Shown piece after piece: positions 1-8,808 of a DNA stretch of 64,000 nt. A program made the translations under genes and the position numbers. Under the pieces are notes generated by a model. It ran no database searches. It was given only the letters and a program-made list of their open reading frames with translations, and was not told where the DNA came from. Each line of letters begins with the position of its first letter. The first letter of the stretch is position 1. Source of the stretch: Corynebacterium pygosceleis (GTDB lineage Bacteria > Actinomycetota > Actinomycetes > Mycobacteriales > Mycobacteriaceae); the NCBI RefSeq assembly GCF_016595275.2, contig NZ_JAENIQ020000004.1, forward strand, positions 62,001 to 126,000, written 5' to 3'.

Positions 1-350
1 ATCAGGTCCACCCCCACCCACCCCCTTTTTCACCCATGCAGCGGGGCTGCGACCCCACAAAGATAGTATCTTTTAGCGATCACCCCCACCTGGCGATACC
101 GTCTGCAATGGTGATTGTTTGGACCAACTTGAATCACCGCACCACCCCCGCCACCCCCGTACCACTGAACATCCACCACCCCAAAAGTACGTAACGAAAA
201 GGTTACAAAAAGATGATCCCGGCTGAGCACGGGACGAAACTCACCGATACTCACAACAACAGGAGCGGAGCGGTCCCGTGCGGGGCCGCACCACACTCGT
301 TTCATGTTCCGGTACGGCACCGTGCCGGAACCGAGGAAAGGTACACACTC
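1..350 (+). promoter_or_regulatory. Upstream region of the sugar importer operon
   Basis: No credible gene is seen here. The first 190 bases are rich in CACCCCC-type runs. Two inverted repeats are nested at 110-138: an outer GGTGATT (110-116) / AATCACC (132-138) pair and an inner TTGGACCAA (119-127), which has the look of a sugar-regulator operator. A second palindrome, GTAAC-N6-GTTAC, lies at 191-206. A near-perfect 12-bp stem (306-331, loop CA) sits directly in front of the ribosome binding site GAGGAAAGG (333-341). No promoter could be called with confidence. Confidence 0.45.
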
Positions 351-1610
351 ATGCGTCCATTCATCATCCGCGTCGCGGCCACCACCGTCGCCGCCGGCAT
401 GGCCCTCGCCGGTCTCTCCGCCTGCGGCAGCGGAGGCTCCTCCGGTTCAGGCGGTGCGGACGGCTCCACCGAGATCAATCTCCTCGTGCCCTCCTACTCC
501 GATGACACGAAGGCACTGTGGGAGAACATCATCTCGGGATTCGAGGCCGATCACCCGGATGTCACGGTCGATCTCCAGGTCGAGTCCTGGGAGAACATCA
601 ACGACGTGATGCGGAACAACGTCCAGGCCAACAAGACCCCGGACATCCTCAACATCGACTCCTTCACCGACTACGCATCCGAGGACCTGCTCTACCCGGC
701 CGAGGATGTCGTGTCCGCCGAGACGCTCGAGAACATCCAGCCCTCGTTCCGGGAGAACGCCTCCATGGACGGCACCCAGTGGGGCCTGCCGCTCATCGCG
801 TCGGCACGCGCACTGTTCTACAACAAGGACCTCTTCGAACAGGCCGGGATCTCCGAGCCCCCGGCGAACTGGAATGAGCTCCGCGACGACGCACTGGCCA
901 TCAAGGAACTGGGACTTCCCGGTGTCGACGGCTACGGCATGCCGCTCGGCAACGAGGAGGCCCAGGGTGAGACGGCCGTGTGGTTCTTCGGGGCCGGCGG
1001 CGGCTACGCCGAGAACGGGGAGATCACCATCGACTCCGCGAAGAACCTCGAGGGTGCCACCTTCATGAAGGAACTCATCGACGCCGGTGCCACCCAGGCC
1101 AACCCCGGGTCCTCCCAGCGCACCCCCCTCGGCAAGACCTTCTTCCAGGGCAAGGTCGGCATGGTCATCGGCCTCCCCCAGTACAAGAAGCTCATCGAGG
1201 AGCAGAATCCCGACCTCAACTACGGTGTCGCCCCGATCCCCACCAAGGACGGCAATTCCATGACCCTCGGGGTCGCCGATCACCTCATGGTGTTCAGGAA
1301 CGACGAGGACGCCGCCAAGCAGGAGGCCGTCCGTGAGTTCCTCGACTACTTCTACAGCGACGACGTCTACACCGACTTCGTCGGCACCCTCGGTTTCATC
1401 CCGGTCACCGTCACCGGTGGCGAGAAGATGAAGTCCGACGAGACCATCGAGGAATTCATCCCGCTGCTGCCGGACGCCCGCTTCTACCCCTTCACCAACC
1501 CCGACTGGCAGGCCGCCCAGGGCGCGATCCAGTCCAACATCGGCCGGATCGAGTCCACGGACCCCGCTGAGGTCCTCGAGACGATCCAGACGCAGGTCGA
1601 ACAGGGCTAA
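351..1610 (+). CDS. Sugar ABC transporter substrate-binding lipoprotein
   Basis: A 419-residue extracytoplasmic binding protein of the carbohydrate family 1 (MalE/UgpB-like) type. The N-terminus is a lipoprotein signal with lipobox L-S-A-C and lipidation Cys25, followed by a Gly/Ser-rich linker. The body shows the usual family features: an early I-N-L-L-V-P-S-Y strand, W-G-L-P near residue 144 and a C-terminal helical part. I chose the ATG at 351 because GAGGAAAGG lies nine bases upstream and the signal peptide starts there; the longer reading frame from 213 would bury the signal. Two permease genes follow in the same direction. The substrate cannot be told from sequence. Confidence is high for the family and low for the sugar. 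Confidence 0.9.
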   Translation: MRPFIIRVAATTVAAGMALAGLSACGSGGSSGSGGADGSTEINLLVPSYSDDTKALWENIISGFEADHPDVTVDLQVESWENINDVMRNNVQANKTPDILNIDSFTDYASEDLLYPAEDVVSAETLENIQPSFRENASMDGTQWGLPLIASARALFYNKDLFEQAGISEPPANWNELRDDALAIKELGLPGVDGYGMPLGNEEAQGETAVWFFGAGGGYAENGEITIDSAKNLEGATFMKELIDAGATQANPGSSQRTPLGKTFFQGKVGMVIGLPQYKKLIEEQNPDLNYGVAPIPTKDGNSMTLGVADHLMVFRNDEDAAKQEAVREFLDYFYSDDVYTDFVGTLGFIPVTVTGGEKMKSDETIEEFIPLLPDARFYPFTNPDWQAAQGAIQSNIGRIESTDPAEVLETIQTQVEQG

Positions 1611-1629
1611 CCGCCCGACAAGCCCTCCG

Positions 1630-1657
1630 TGGGGGCGACGGTCGCCCGTCGCCCCCA
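1630..1657 (+). other. Intercistronic stem-loop between binding protein and permease genes
   Basis: A perfect 12-bp stem (1630-1641 with 1646-1657) closes a TCGC loop. There is no following T-run, so a full terminator is unlikely. Stem-loops at this place in malE-malF type operons protect the upstream message and lower permease expression relative to the binding protein; that role is inferred here. Confidence 0.6.
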
Positions 1658-1685
1658 CACCCGTCCCTACAGCGATTGGATTCTC

Positions 1686-2594
1686 ATGGCTCGTCTCCGA
1701 CAGGACAAGCGGACCTTCCGGGACACACTGCGGGCCCTCCCCTGGCTGGCACCCGTCCTGCTCCTGTTCGCCGGCATCGTGGTGTACCCGATGGGTCTCA
1801 TGGTCTACAACTCGACCCGGACGATCAGCCGGATCGGCGTCGACAAGGGCAGTGCCGGATTCGACAACTTCGCCCATGTCCTGAGCGACCCCGCGCTCCC
1901 CCGGGTTCTGCTGAACACCGTGATCTGGGTCGTGTCCGTGGTGGTCCTCACGATCCTCATCTCCCTCGCCCTCGCGAACTTCCTCAACAAGGTCTTCCCC
2001 GGACGGCAACTCGTCCGCCTCGCGGTGATCATCCCGTGGGCGGCGTCGGTCGTCATGACGACCACGGTCATCTACTACGCCCTGGAACCGAAACTCGGCA
2101 TCGGGCAACAGTTCCTCCACGACATAGGCCTGACGGAGAGCACCGACTACGGATTCACCAAGCAACCGGTTCCCGCGTTCACCATCGCCATCCTCGTCGC
2201 GGTGTTCGTCTCCCTGCCCTTCACCACCTACACGATCCTCGCGGGCCACGCCGCCATCGGACACGACGTCATCGAGGCCGCCCGTGTCGACGGAGCCAGC
2301 CGCACCAGGATCTACTTCTCGATCATCCTGCCCCAGCTGAAGTCGGCGATCGCCGTGGCGACCACGATCAACATCATCAACGTCTTCAACAACCTGCCGA
2401 TCCTCCAGGTGCTGACGGGGTCGATCCCCGGCAACGCCGCGGACACCACGACGACGCTGCTGTTCAAGTACATCCGTAACCGGGGCCACCTCGACTGGGC
2501 CTCCGCCCTGTCGGTGATCAACCTGATCATCATGGTCGTGCTCATCGGTTTCTACCTTTACTTCACCAAACCCATGAAGGGAGTGGACGACTGA
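1686..2594 (+). CDS. Sugar ABC transporter permease, MalF-like
   Basis: A 302-residue inner-membrane permease with about six hydrophobic segments. The first lies around residues 18-38. The cytoplasmic EAA loop that contacts the ATPase reads E-A-A-R-V-D-G-A-S near residue 197. The ATG at 1686 is preferred to a GTG at 1629 because the extra 19 residues are polar and fall inside the intercistronic hairpin. The stop overlaps the start of the next permease by one base (TGATG), so the two are translationally coupled. This is the first of two permease subunits; the ATPase that drives them is not encoded nearby. Confidence 0.88.
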   Translation: MARLRQDKRTFRDTLRALPWLAPVLLLFAGIVVYPMGLMVYNSTRTISRIGVDKGSAGFDNFAHVLSDPALPRVLLNTVIWVVSVVVLTILISLALANFLNKVFPGRQLVRLAVIIPWAASVVMTTTVIYYALEPKLGIGQQFLHDIGLTESTDYGFTKQPVPAFTIAILVAVFVSLPFTTYTILAGHAAIGHDVIEAARVDGASRTRIYFSIILPQLKSAIAVATTINIINVFNNLPILQVLTGSIPGNAADTTTTLLFKYIRNRGHLDWASALSVINLIIMVVLIGFYLYFTKPMKGVDD

Positions 2595-3544
2595 TGCCCG
2601 GCGCCATCCAGAAGCCAGTGCCAGACGGAGCCGTCAGCGGCTCCACCGGATCCACGAACACGCCGAAACGGAACCGTGCGTCGTGGTTCGCCCGGCACAG
2701 CGAACAGCCCGCCCCCGGTGCGCGGCCGCACACGACACTCCGTGTCATCGGCGGACTGCTGATCCTCGCGGTGTTCATCCTCCCCTACGCGGTGATGCTC
2801 CTCGGGTCCCTGAAGTCCCGGGCGGAGGTTCTCGGGATACCCCCGACGTACATCCCGGAGAACTGGCACTTCGACAACTACATCTCGATGTGGTCCACCC
2901 CGGAGACACCCGTGGGCATGAACGTGTTCTCCACGGTGCTCATCGCCGGGGTCTCCACGTTGATCGTGCTGTGCGTGGCCATGCCCGCCGCGTACTACAC
3001 CGCACGGTTCCGGTTCCCGGGGCGCGGGGCCTTCCTCTTCGTCGTGCTGCTGACCCAGATGTGCCCTCCCGCGCTCGTCGTGGCGGGACTGTTCCGTGAG
3101 TTCCAGCTGTTCGGCATCGTCGACACCTACATCGCGATGATCCTGGTGAACTCGGCGTTCAACCTCGCGTTCTCGACGTGGATCATGCACTCCTTCTTCG
3201 CCTCGGTGCCGAAGGAGATCGACGAGGCCGCGCAGATCGACGGCTGCGGCCTGTGGACGGTGCTGTTCAGGATCAACCTGCCGCTGGTGTGGCCCGGGAT
3301 CGTGACCGCCGTGATCTTCACCTTCGTCGCCGCGTGGAACGAGTTCGCCGCGTCCCTGGTGATCCTCTCCTCCGCGGAGAAACAGCCGCTGTCGGTCGCG
3401 CTGACCAAGTTCGTCGGCCAGTACGAGACGTCCTGGCAGTACGTCTTCGGAGTGTCGGTGATCGCGATCATCCCGGTGCTGATCCTGTTCGGGTTGATCG
3501 AGAAGCAGCTCGTCGGCGGGCTGACCGCGGGGTCGATCAAGTGA
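2594..3544 (+). CDS. Sugar ABC transporter permease, MalG-like
   Basis: A 316-residue permease partner of the upstream gene. About 45 polar residues precede the first membrane helix, then follow six hydrophobic segments. The EAA loop reads I-D-E-A-A-Q-I-D-G-C-G near residue 205. It ends the operon: a strong terminator follows within 25 bases. No ATP-binding gene is present before the convergent regulator, so this importer probably shares a multi-operon ATPase of the MsiK/MusK type, as is known for several actinobacterial sugar systems. That sharing is inferred. Confidence 0.88.
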   Translation: MPGAIQKPVPDGAVSGSTGSTNTPKRNRASWFARHSEQPAPGARPHTTLRVIGGLLILAVFILPYAVMLLGSLKSRAEVLGIPPTYIPENWHFDNYISMWSTPETPVGMNVFSTVLIAGVSTLIVLCVAMPAAYYTARFRFPGRGAFLFVVLLTQMCPPALVVAGLFREFQLFGIVDTYIAMILVNSAFNLAFSTWIMHSFFASVPKEIDEAAQIDGCGLWTVLFRINLPLVWPGIVTAVIFTFVAAWNEFAASLVILSSAEKQPLSVALTKFVGQYETSWQYVFGVSVIAIIPVLILFGLIEKQLVGGLTAGSIK

Positions 3545-3568
3545 TCCGCTGAAAACCCGACGAACACG

Positions 3569-3606
3569 GGCGGGCCCCGGGGCGGTTCATCACCCCGGGG
3601 CCCGCC
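3569..3606. terminator. Bidirectional terminator between convergent genes
   Basis: A 14-bp GC-rich stem (3569-3582 with 3593-3606) closes a 10-base loop and lies between the convergent permease and MerR genes. On the plus strand it is followed by TTCTCG. Confidence 0.75.
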
Positions 3607-3622
3607 TTCTCGTGCGCGGATG

Positions 3623-4390
3623 TCACCCCCAGGCGACGGTGTCCGGGTCGATTCCCTCCGCGCGGGCCTTCGCCTCGACGAGCTCGACCAGGTAATCGGC
3701 GGCGTCGCCGGTGTACGCGGCGAAACGACCGTCCACGGCGTACATCCGGGCGAGGAGAATCTGCTTCGCCCGGGTGCACGGGTAGAACGTGTCCACCATC
3801 GCGGCGTGGCGCTCGATGAGCGCGTCCGCCTCGGCGTCGCCCGGGGCCACCCCACGGTCCCGGGCGTCGACCAGGGCCGCCGCGAAGGCGTCGGTCTCCG
3901 CCTTCACCCTGCGGAAGCCCTCGGCGTCCATCGTCTTCATCGCGTCCCGGGCGTGCGACCAGTCCCCGGTGTCGCCCCAACGCTCCTCCGCCTCGGCCTG
4001 CCGGGCAGGGTAATCCTCGCCGAATATCGCCTTCTTGTCCTGCATTGTCACGGTGTCCCCTTCCAGGATCGAATCCACTGCCCGGACCATCCGGTGCAGG
4101 TGACCTATCCGTCGGACGAGGAGCTCCCGCTGGGTGAGCAGCCGGTCCCGCCTGTCCCCGGGTTCCGCCAGCAGAACGGCGATGTCCCGGAGCGGGACAC
4201 CGGCCCGCCGGTAGATGAGGATGTCGAGGCCGCGGTCCAGGTCGGCGTCGGTGTACAGGCGGTAGTCGCCGGTCTCCGTGCGCCAACCCGGGCTGAGCAG
4301 CCCGATCTCGTCCCAGTGCCGCAGGGTCCGGGCGGTCACGCCCAGTTCCTCCGCGGCCCGTCCAATCGTGTAGTCGGTCACGGACACCAC
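3623..4390 (-). CDS. MerR family regulator with TipAS-type ligand domain
   Basis: A 255-residue transcription regulator. The N-terminal 70 residues form a MerR winged helix (Y-T-I-G-R-A-A-E-E-L-G-V, then R-T-L-R-H-W-D-E-I-G-L-L). A linker helix follows, then a C-terminal part resembling the TipAS antibiotic-recognition domain (R-W-G-D-T-G-D-W-S, and Y-A-V-D-G-R-F-A-A-Y near the end). TipA-type regulators bind thiopeptides or other hydrophobic drugs and usually activate their own gene and efflux genes. The start is uncertain between GTG codons at 4390, 4387 and 4381. It is convergent with the sugar importer and codirectional with the pyruvate oxidase, with no obvious link to either. Confidence 0.8.
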   Translation of the reverse strand: MVSVTDYTIGRAAEELGVTARTLRHWDEIGLLSPGWRTETGDYRLYTDADLDRGLDILIYRRAGVPLRDIAVLLAEPGDRRDRLLTQRELLVRRIGHLHRMVRAVDSILEGDTVTMQDKKAIFGEDYPARQAEAEERWGDTGDWSHARDAMKTMDAEGFRRVKAETDAFAAALVDARDRGVAPGDAEADALIERHAAMVDTFYPCTRAKQILLARMYAVDGRFAAYTGDAADYLVELVEAKARAEGIDPDTVAWG

Positions 4391-4432
4391 TCTCGGGGTT
4401 GCCGCGGCGTGAAGGTCAAGACCGGCCGGTGG

Positions 4433-6172
4433 TCAGGGGCGCGGGATGTTCCGGAGGTTGCTCATCGCGAGGTCGTACATCCGGCCCACGCCGCCGTCGA
4501 GGACCGTGCGGGCGGCCGCCTTGGAGAAGCCCATGACCTGCTCGAGGGTGATGTCCGGCGGGATGGACAGCGCGTTCGGGTCGGTGACGATGTCGATGAG
4601 CACCGGCTCGTCGAGGGCGAGGGCCGCGCCGAGTTCGCTCCGGAGCCTGCCCGGGTCGGTGATCCGCACCGAGCGGATGCCGCAGGCTTCGGCGATGGCC
4701 GCGAAGTTGACCTCCTCGTGGTCGGTGGCGAATTCGGGGATGCCCTCGACGAGCATCTCCAGTTTCACCATGCCCAGCGAGGAGTTGTTGAACACGATGG
4801 TCTTGACCGGCAGCTGGTGCAGCTTCACGGTGAGCAGCTCGCCCATGAGCATCGCCAGCCCACCGTCACCGGACATGGAGATCACCTGGCGTTCGGGGGC
4901 CGCGGCCTGGGCTCCGATGGCCTGCGGGAGGGCGTTGGCCATCGTGCCGTGACGGAAGGAGCCGAGCATCGTGCGGTTGCCGGTGGGGTTGTTGATGTAG
5001 CGGGCGGCCCACACGTTGCACATGCCGGTGTCGACGGTGAAGATCGCGTCCTCCGCGGCGAGTTCGTCGATGATGTCGGCGGCGTACTCGGGGTGGATCG
5101 GGGTGTGGTGCTCGATGTTGCTGGTGTACGCCTCGACGACGTGCTCGATCTTCTTGGCGTGCTCCTTGAGCATCTTGTCCAGGAAGGATCGGTCGTTCTT
5201 CTCCTCGATCGAGGGGAGGATGTTCTCGATGGTGGCCTTCACGTCGCCGACGACGGGGTACTTCACCTCGGTGCGCCTGCCGATGTGGGCGCCGTTGATG
5301 TCGACCTGTGCGACGTTCCCGCCGGGCAGGAAGTCGTTGTAGGGGAAATCGGTGCCCAGCAGGATCAGCAGGTCCGCCTCGTCGCAGGCGTCGAAGCAGG
5401 CCCCGTATCCGAGGAGACCGGACATGCCGACCTCGTAGGGGTTGTCGTGCTGGATGAACATCTTGCCGCCCAGCGCGTGGCCGACGGGGGCCTTGATCTT
5501 CTCGGCGAGCGCGAACACCTGCTCCCGTGCGTCGGCACAGCCGACACCGCAGAACAGGGTCACGGTTTTCGCCTCGTTGATCGCCTGAACCAGTTTCGCG
5601 GCCTGTTCGGGGTGGGGGAAGACGATCGGGCGGTGCGCGGAGATGACGCTGTTCAGCTCCGGGGTGGGCACGGCGTCCTCGGTGGTGATGTCCCCGGGGA
5701 CGACGATGACGCTGACACCCCGACCCGCCATCGTGGACTGGATCGCGTTGTGCAGCACACGGGCTCCCTGGGACGGGGAGTTGATCAGCTCGCAGTAGCC
5801 GGAGCACTCCCCGAAGATCTGCGTCGGGTGGGTCTCCTGGAAGAAATCGGAGCCGATCTGGAGGGACGGGATGTGGCTCGCGATCGCCAGCACCTTGGCT
5901 CCGTTGCGGTGCGAATCGTAGAGCCCCTGGATGAGGTGCGTGTTTCCGGGCCCGCAGGAGCCGGCGCACACGGCGAGTTCACCGGTGACGAGGGAGTGCG
6001 CGCCTGCGGCGAAGGCACCCACCTCCTCGTTGCGCACGTGGACCCACTCGATGCTGCTGCGCCGGACGGCATCGACGATGGGGTTGAGACTGTCCCCGAC
6101 GAGGCCGAAGATCCGGGTGACCCCCTGCCGTTCGAGGGTGGCGACGATCTGTTCGGCGAAACTCTGTGACAT
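4433..6172 (-). CDS. pqo: Pyruvate:quinone oxidoreductase (pyruvate dehydrogenase, quinone)
   Basis: A 579-residue thiamine-diphosphate flavoenzyme that oxidatively decarboxylates pyruvate to acetate and CO2 and passes electrons to the quinone pool at the membrane. The ThDP-activating glutamate is in R-N-E-E-V-G-A-F-A (residues 48-56), and the ThDP/Mg motif G-D-G-G followed by F-N-N-S-S is near residue 434. The length matches E. coli PoxB and C. glutamicum Pqo. The C-terminus R-N-I-P-R-P fits the short membrane-binding tail of this family. The ATG at 6172 is chosen because AGGAG lies 11 bases upstream; the reading frame stays open a further 78 codons without a sensible start. In C. glutamicum the gene is also near an MFS transporter gene (recalled gene order). 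Confidence 0.92.
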   Translation of the reverse strand: MSQSFAEQIVATLERQGVTRIFGLVGDSLNPIVDAVRRSSIEWVHVRNEEVGAFAAGAHSLVTGELAVCAGSCGPGNTHLIQGLYDSHRNGAKVLAIASHIPSLQIGSDFFQETHPTQIFGECSGYCELINSPSQGARVLHNAIQSTMAGRGVSVIVVPGDITTEDAVPTPELNSVISAHRPIVFPHPEQAAKLVQAINEAKTVTLFCGVGCADAREQVFALAEKIKAPVGHALGGKMFIQHDNPYEVGMSGLLGYGACFDACDEADLLILLGTDFPYNDFLPGGNVAQVDINGAHIGRRTEVKYPVVGDVKATIENILPSIEEKNDRSFLDKMLKEHAKKIEHVVEAYTSNIEHHTPIHPEYAADIIDELAAEDAIFTVDTGMCNVWAARYINNPTGNRTMLGSFRHGTMANALPQAIGAQAAAPERQVISMSGDGGLAMLMGELLTVKLHQLPVKTIVFNNSSLGMVKLEMLVEGIPEFATDHEEVNFAAIAEACGIRSVRITDPGRLRSELGAALALDEPVLIDIVTDPNALSIPPDITLEQVMGFSKAAARTVLDGGVGRMYDLAMSNLRNIPRP

Positions 6173-6412
6173 GTTCTGCTGTGCTCCTTGTGTGTGCACC
6201 CGATTGATTCTCTGTCTGCCCCCATGGTGAACCTCCACGGGCGTTCTCGCCAGGTATCTGGTGTACTGCCCCTCCGGCTTCCGCGCGGGGGAGGCACCGA
6301 CCCGGTCCGGACCGACGGCGGATGTCGGCGGTGCGGCCGCCACGCGGCCGATCCGGACTCCGACGGCCCGAGTTCCCGACGTGTCGGCGCTCCGGCATGG
6401 CGACAAATCAGA

Positions 6413-6438
6413 AACTTTACCGACCGGATGGTATAGTT
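6413..6438 (+). promoter_or_regulatory. Palindromic operator overlapping the -10 box of the MFS gene
   Basis: A 26-bp imperfect palindrome (20 of 26 positions symmetric; core TACC-N8-GGTA, outer AACT/AGTT) covers a -10 hexamer TATAGT at 6432-6437. The hexamer is seven bases before the GTG start of the MFS gene, which predicts a leaderless transcript. A TetR repressor is encoded downstream in the same unit, so this is its likely operator. Confidence 0.6.
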
Positions 6439-6444
6439 ACGGTT

Positions 6445-7920
6445 GTGCCATCCACTTTCTCACTTCCACGCCGCTGGACATTCCTCGCCGTCATCAGTGC
6501 CGGACTCCTCCTGATCGGCATCGACAACTCGATCCTCTACACCGCCCTCCCGAGTCTCCGTCAGGATCTCGGCGCCACCTCACACCAGGCCCTCTGGATC
6601 ATCAACGCCTACCCCCTCGTCATGGCCGGACTCCTCCCCGGAACCGGCGCACTCGGGGACCGGTACGGCCACCGCCGACTGTTCACCGGCGGTCTGGTGG
6701 TGTTCGGCGCGGCTTCACTGCTGGCGGCCCTCGCACCGACGGTGACGGTTCTCATCATCGCCCGGACGTGCCTCGCCGTCGGCGCGGCGATGATGATGCC
6801 CGCGACGCTGGCACTGATCCGGGTGACATTCACGGATCCCCGGGAGCGCAACACGGCCGTCGGTGTCTGGGGCGCCACGGCCGTTCTCGGCACCGTCGCC
6901 GGACCACTCCTCGGGGGCCTGCTCCTGGAGTGGTTCTGGTGGGGGTCGGTGTTCCTCATCAACATCCCGATCACCCTCATCGCACTGTTCGCCCTGCCGT
7001 TCACCGCGCCACCGAACCGGGTCAACCCCGACAGACGCTGGGACGCCCTGTCCTCCCTGCTGGCACTCGTCACACTGTCCGGATCCGTGCTCGCCATCAA
7101 ACTCACCATCGGAGCCCACCCTGATCCTGCGATCGCCGTCGCCGCGGCACTGACCGCGGCGGTCGGTGCCGTTGCGTTCCGACGGCGACAGCTCGCACTC
7201 TCCGAACCACTGATCGATTTCCGGATCTTCCGGCAGCGGGCCTTCAGCGGCGGCGTTCTGGCCGCCGGGTCGGCGACCTTTCTCCTGGCGGGCACGGAAC
7301 TGCTGATAACCCAACGTTTCCAGCTGGTGTCCGGTTACAGTCCACTCCAGGCGGGCGGCCTCGCCGCGGCAATCTCGATTTCGGCCTTTCCCACGGCGCT
7401 GGCCGGTGGAATCCTCCTCCGCCGCCTCGGGTTCCGGACCCTGATCGTCGGCGGATTCGCCACCTGCACGACAGGGTTCACAGTGTTCCTCGCGGGCCAT
7501 CAACTGGGGGTTCCCGCGGTGTTCATCGCGGGTCTGATGATCGTGGGCGCCGGCGCCGGCGCGACACTCCCGGTCGCCTCCATCGCGATTCTCGGCGGTG
7601 CGGGCCCGTCCCGGGCGGGCATGGCTTCCGCGATCGAGGAGGTGTCCTACGAATTCGGTGCGCTCCTCTCCGTCGCCGTGCTCGGCAGTCTGCAGGCCGC
7701 CTTCTACGCCGCACGTGCCCCCTCCGCGGCCGGGGAAGGCGTCGAACAGGCACTTGCGACGGGATCACAGACCGTCATCGATGCCGCGCGTGTCGCCTTC
7801 GAACACGGTTTCAACCTGATCATGGTGATTGTCACCGTCTTGAGCGCACTCGGTACCGTGGGTATGGCCCGGATCTTCACCGGGCGTACCGTCGACAGTG
7901 TGAAGGAGATCCGGCACTGA
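6445..7920 (+). CDS. MFS drug efflux transporter, DHA2 (14-helix) type
   Basis: A 491-residue membrane transporter from a proposed leaderless GTG at 6445, which follows the -10 box by seven bases. It carries the DHA2-type motif G-A-L-G-D-R-Y-G-H-R-R near residue 68 and the antiporter-like stretch G-P-L-L-G-G-L near residue 153, and has about 14 hydrophobic segments, consistent with proton-coupled efflux of hydrophobic drugs. The final bases overlap the start of the TetR gene (TGATG), so repressor and pump are co-translated. A longer reading frame from 6322 would run back through the promoter palindrome and was rejected. Confidence 0.85.
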   Translation: MPSTFSLPRRWTFLAVISAGLLLIGIDNSILYTALPSLRQDLGATSHQALWIINAYPLVMAGLLPGTGALGDRYGHRRLFTGGLVVFGAASLLAALAPTVTVLIIARTCLAVGAAMMMPATLALIRVTFTDPRERNTAVGVWGATAVLGTVAGPLLGGLLLEWFWWGSVFLINIPITLIALFALPFTAPPNRVNPDRRWDALSSLLALVTLSGSVLAIKLTIGAHPDPAIAVAAALTAAVGAVAFRRRQLALSEPLIDFRIFRQRAFSGGVLAAGSATFLLAGTELLITQRFQLVSGYSPLQAGGLAAAISISAFPTALAGGILLRRLGFRTLIVGGFATCTTGFTVFLAGHQLGVPAVFIAGLMIVGAGAGATLPVASIAILGGAGPSRAGMASAIEEVSYEFGALLSVAVLGSLQAAFYAARAPSAAGEGVEQALATGSQTVIDAARVAFEHGFNLIMVIVTVLSALGTVGMARIFTGRTVDSVKEIRH

Positions 7921-8462
7921 TGCGTCCGAGCAGACGCGACCACATCCTGACATCGGCGATCGCACTCATCGAGGAACACGGACTCAACGCGGTGTCCCTC
8001 GAATCGGTCGCCGAACGGGCCGGGATCAGCAAGGGTGGGCTGATGTACCACTTCCCCACCCGGCAGGAACTGCTCCTCGGGATCGTCGGATCCCTCGCCG
8101 ACGACTGGGAGGAGCAGCTCCGGGAACTCGCCGGTGGGACGGCCGACAGCGTCGACGCGGACACCCGGCTCCGTGCGTACGTGCTGTCCATGGCGACGTC
8201 CGTCACCCGGGCGGAACTCATGCTCACCCTGGAGACCACACAGAACCCGGACCTGGGGGACGCCTGGCAACCGGTCCTCTCCCGCTGGGCCCCCGACGTC
8301 TCCGACACCGACACCGAAGCCGGTCGTCTCCGCTATCTGAAGGTGCTCGCGGCGGAGGGGCTGTGGCTCCACGACGCCCTCGACCACCGCACCATGACCG
8401 CCCGGCAACGCACCAGCATGACGGAGGCGATTCTCAACCTCGGCACCGCCGACCCGGACTGA
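7920..8462 (+). CDS. TetR family transcriptional repressor
   Basis: A 180-residue regulator. The N-terminal helix-turn-helix is clear: R-D-H-I-L-T-S-A-I-A-L-I-E-E-H-G-L then S-L-E-S-V-A-E-R-A-G-I-S-K-G-G-L-M-Y-H-F-P (residues 5-46). The remaining two thirds are helical ligand-binding type. Its start overlaps the stop of the MFS gene by one base, a standard pump/repressor pair, so it most likely binds the palindrome at 6413-6438 and is released by a pump substrate. Confidence 0.88.
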   Translation: MRPSRRDHILTSAIALIEEHGLNAVSLESVAERAGISKGGLMYHFPTRQELLLGIVGSLADDWEEQLRELAGGTADSVDADTRLRAYVLSMATSVTRAELMLTLETTQNPDLGDAWQPVLSRWAPDVSDTDTEAGRLRYLKVLAAEGLWLHDALDHRTMTARQRTSMTEAILNLGTADPD

Positions 8463-8506
8463 CACGGACGGTGCCGCCCGGGAGTCTCCGGAGGGACCGG
8501 GAGACG

Positions 8507-8553
8507 GGAGAACCGCAGTGGCTGCGGTACGGGTGCGGCCACTGCGGTTCTCC
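8507..8553. terminator. Strong stem-loop between the TetR gene and tRNA-Thr
   Basis: A perfect 16-bp stem (8507-8522 with 8538-8553) closes a 15-base loop. It sits between two convergent transcription units and lies seven bases from the 3' end of the tRNA. There is no clear T-run on either side. Confidence 0.65.
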
Positions 8554-8559
8554 GGGTGA

Positions 8560-8631
8560 GCTGGAGATGGGACTCGAACCCACAACCACCGGTTTACAAG
8601 ACCGGTGCGCTACCAATTGCGCCACTCCAGC
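8560..8631 (-). tRNA. tRNA-Thr, anticodon TGT
   Basis: A 72-base cloverleaf on the minus strand. The acceptor stem GCTGGAG pairs with CTCCAGC, the D-arm is GCGC-AATTGGTA-GCGC, the anticodon loop is CTTGTAA between CCGGT and ACCGG, and the T-arm GTGGG-TTCGAGT-CCCAT is intact. The anticodon bases are at 8596-8598. No CCA is encoded. Confidence 0.95.
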
Positions 8632-8808
8632 AACGCCCCGGACCGTGTGTCCGGGGCACGCGAGGATGATACCGGACGATCCCCGTCCAAGTCCAAGACC
8701 TGCACCACCCGGGGTCTGTTCCGTGCGGGGATGGACAGGGGTAAGCTGCTCCCGACGCGTGCGACCGCACGTTCTCAGCAGTCGTCTCCCGGAGGATCAG
8801 TAGCCGAC

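Noticed and set aside
30..320. Minus-strand 96-codon frame at the left edge
   Set aside because: It crosses the promoter region and C-rich runs, has no ribosome binding site and no family features.
447..2489. A 680-codon minus-strand open frame
   Set aside because: Antisense to the binding protein and first permease; low-complexity, no motif.
3620..6169. An 849-codon plus-strand open frame
   Set aside because: It runs antisense to the MerR gene and pyruvate oxidase, both with clear family motifs, and its composition is Val/Asp/Gly-rich without any domain.
8605..8808. Upstream extension of thrE
   Set aside because: It begins inside the tRNA gene; GGAGGA before the GTG at 8809 decides the start.
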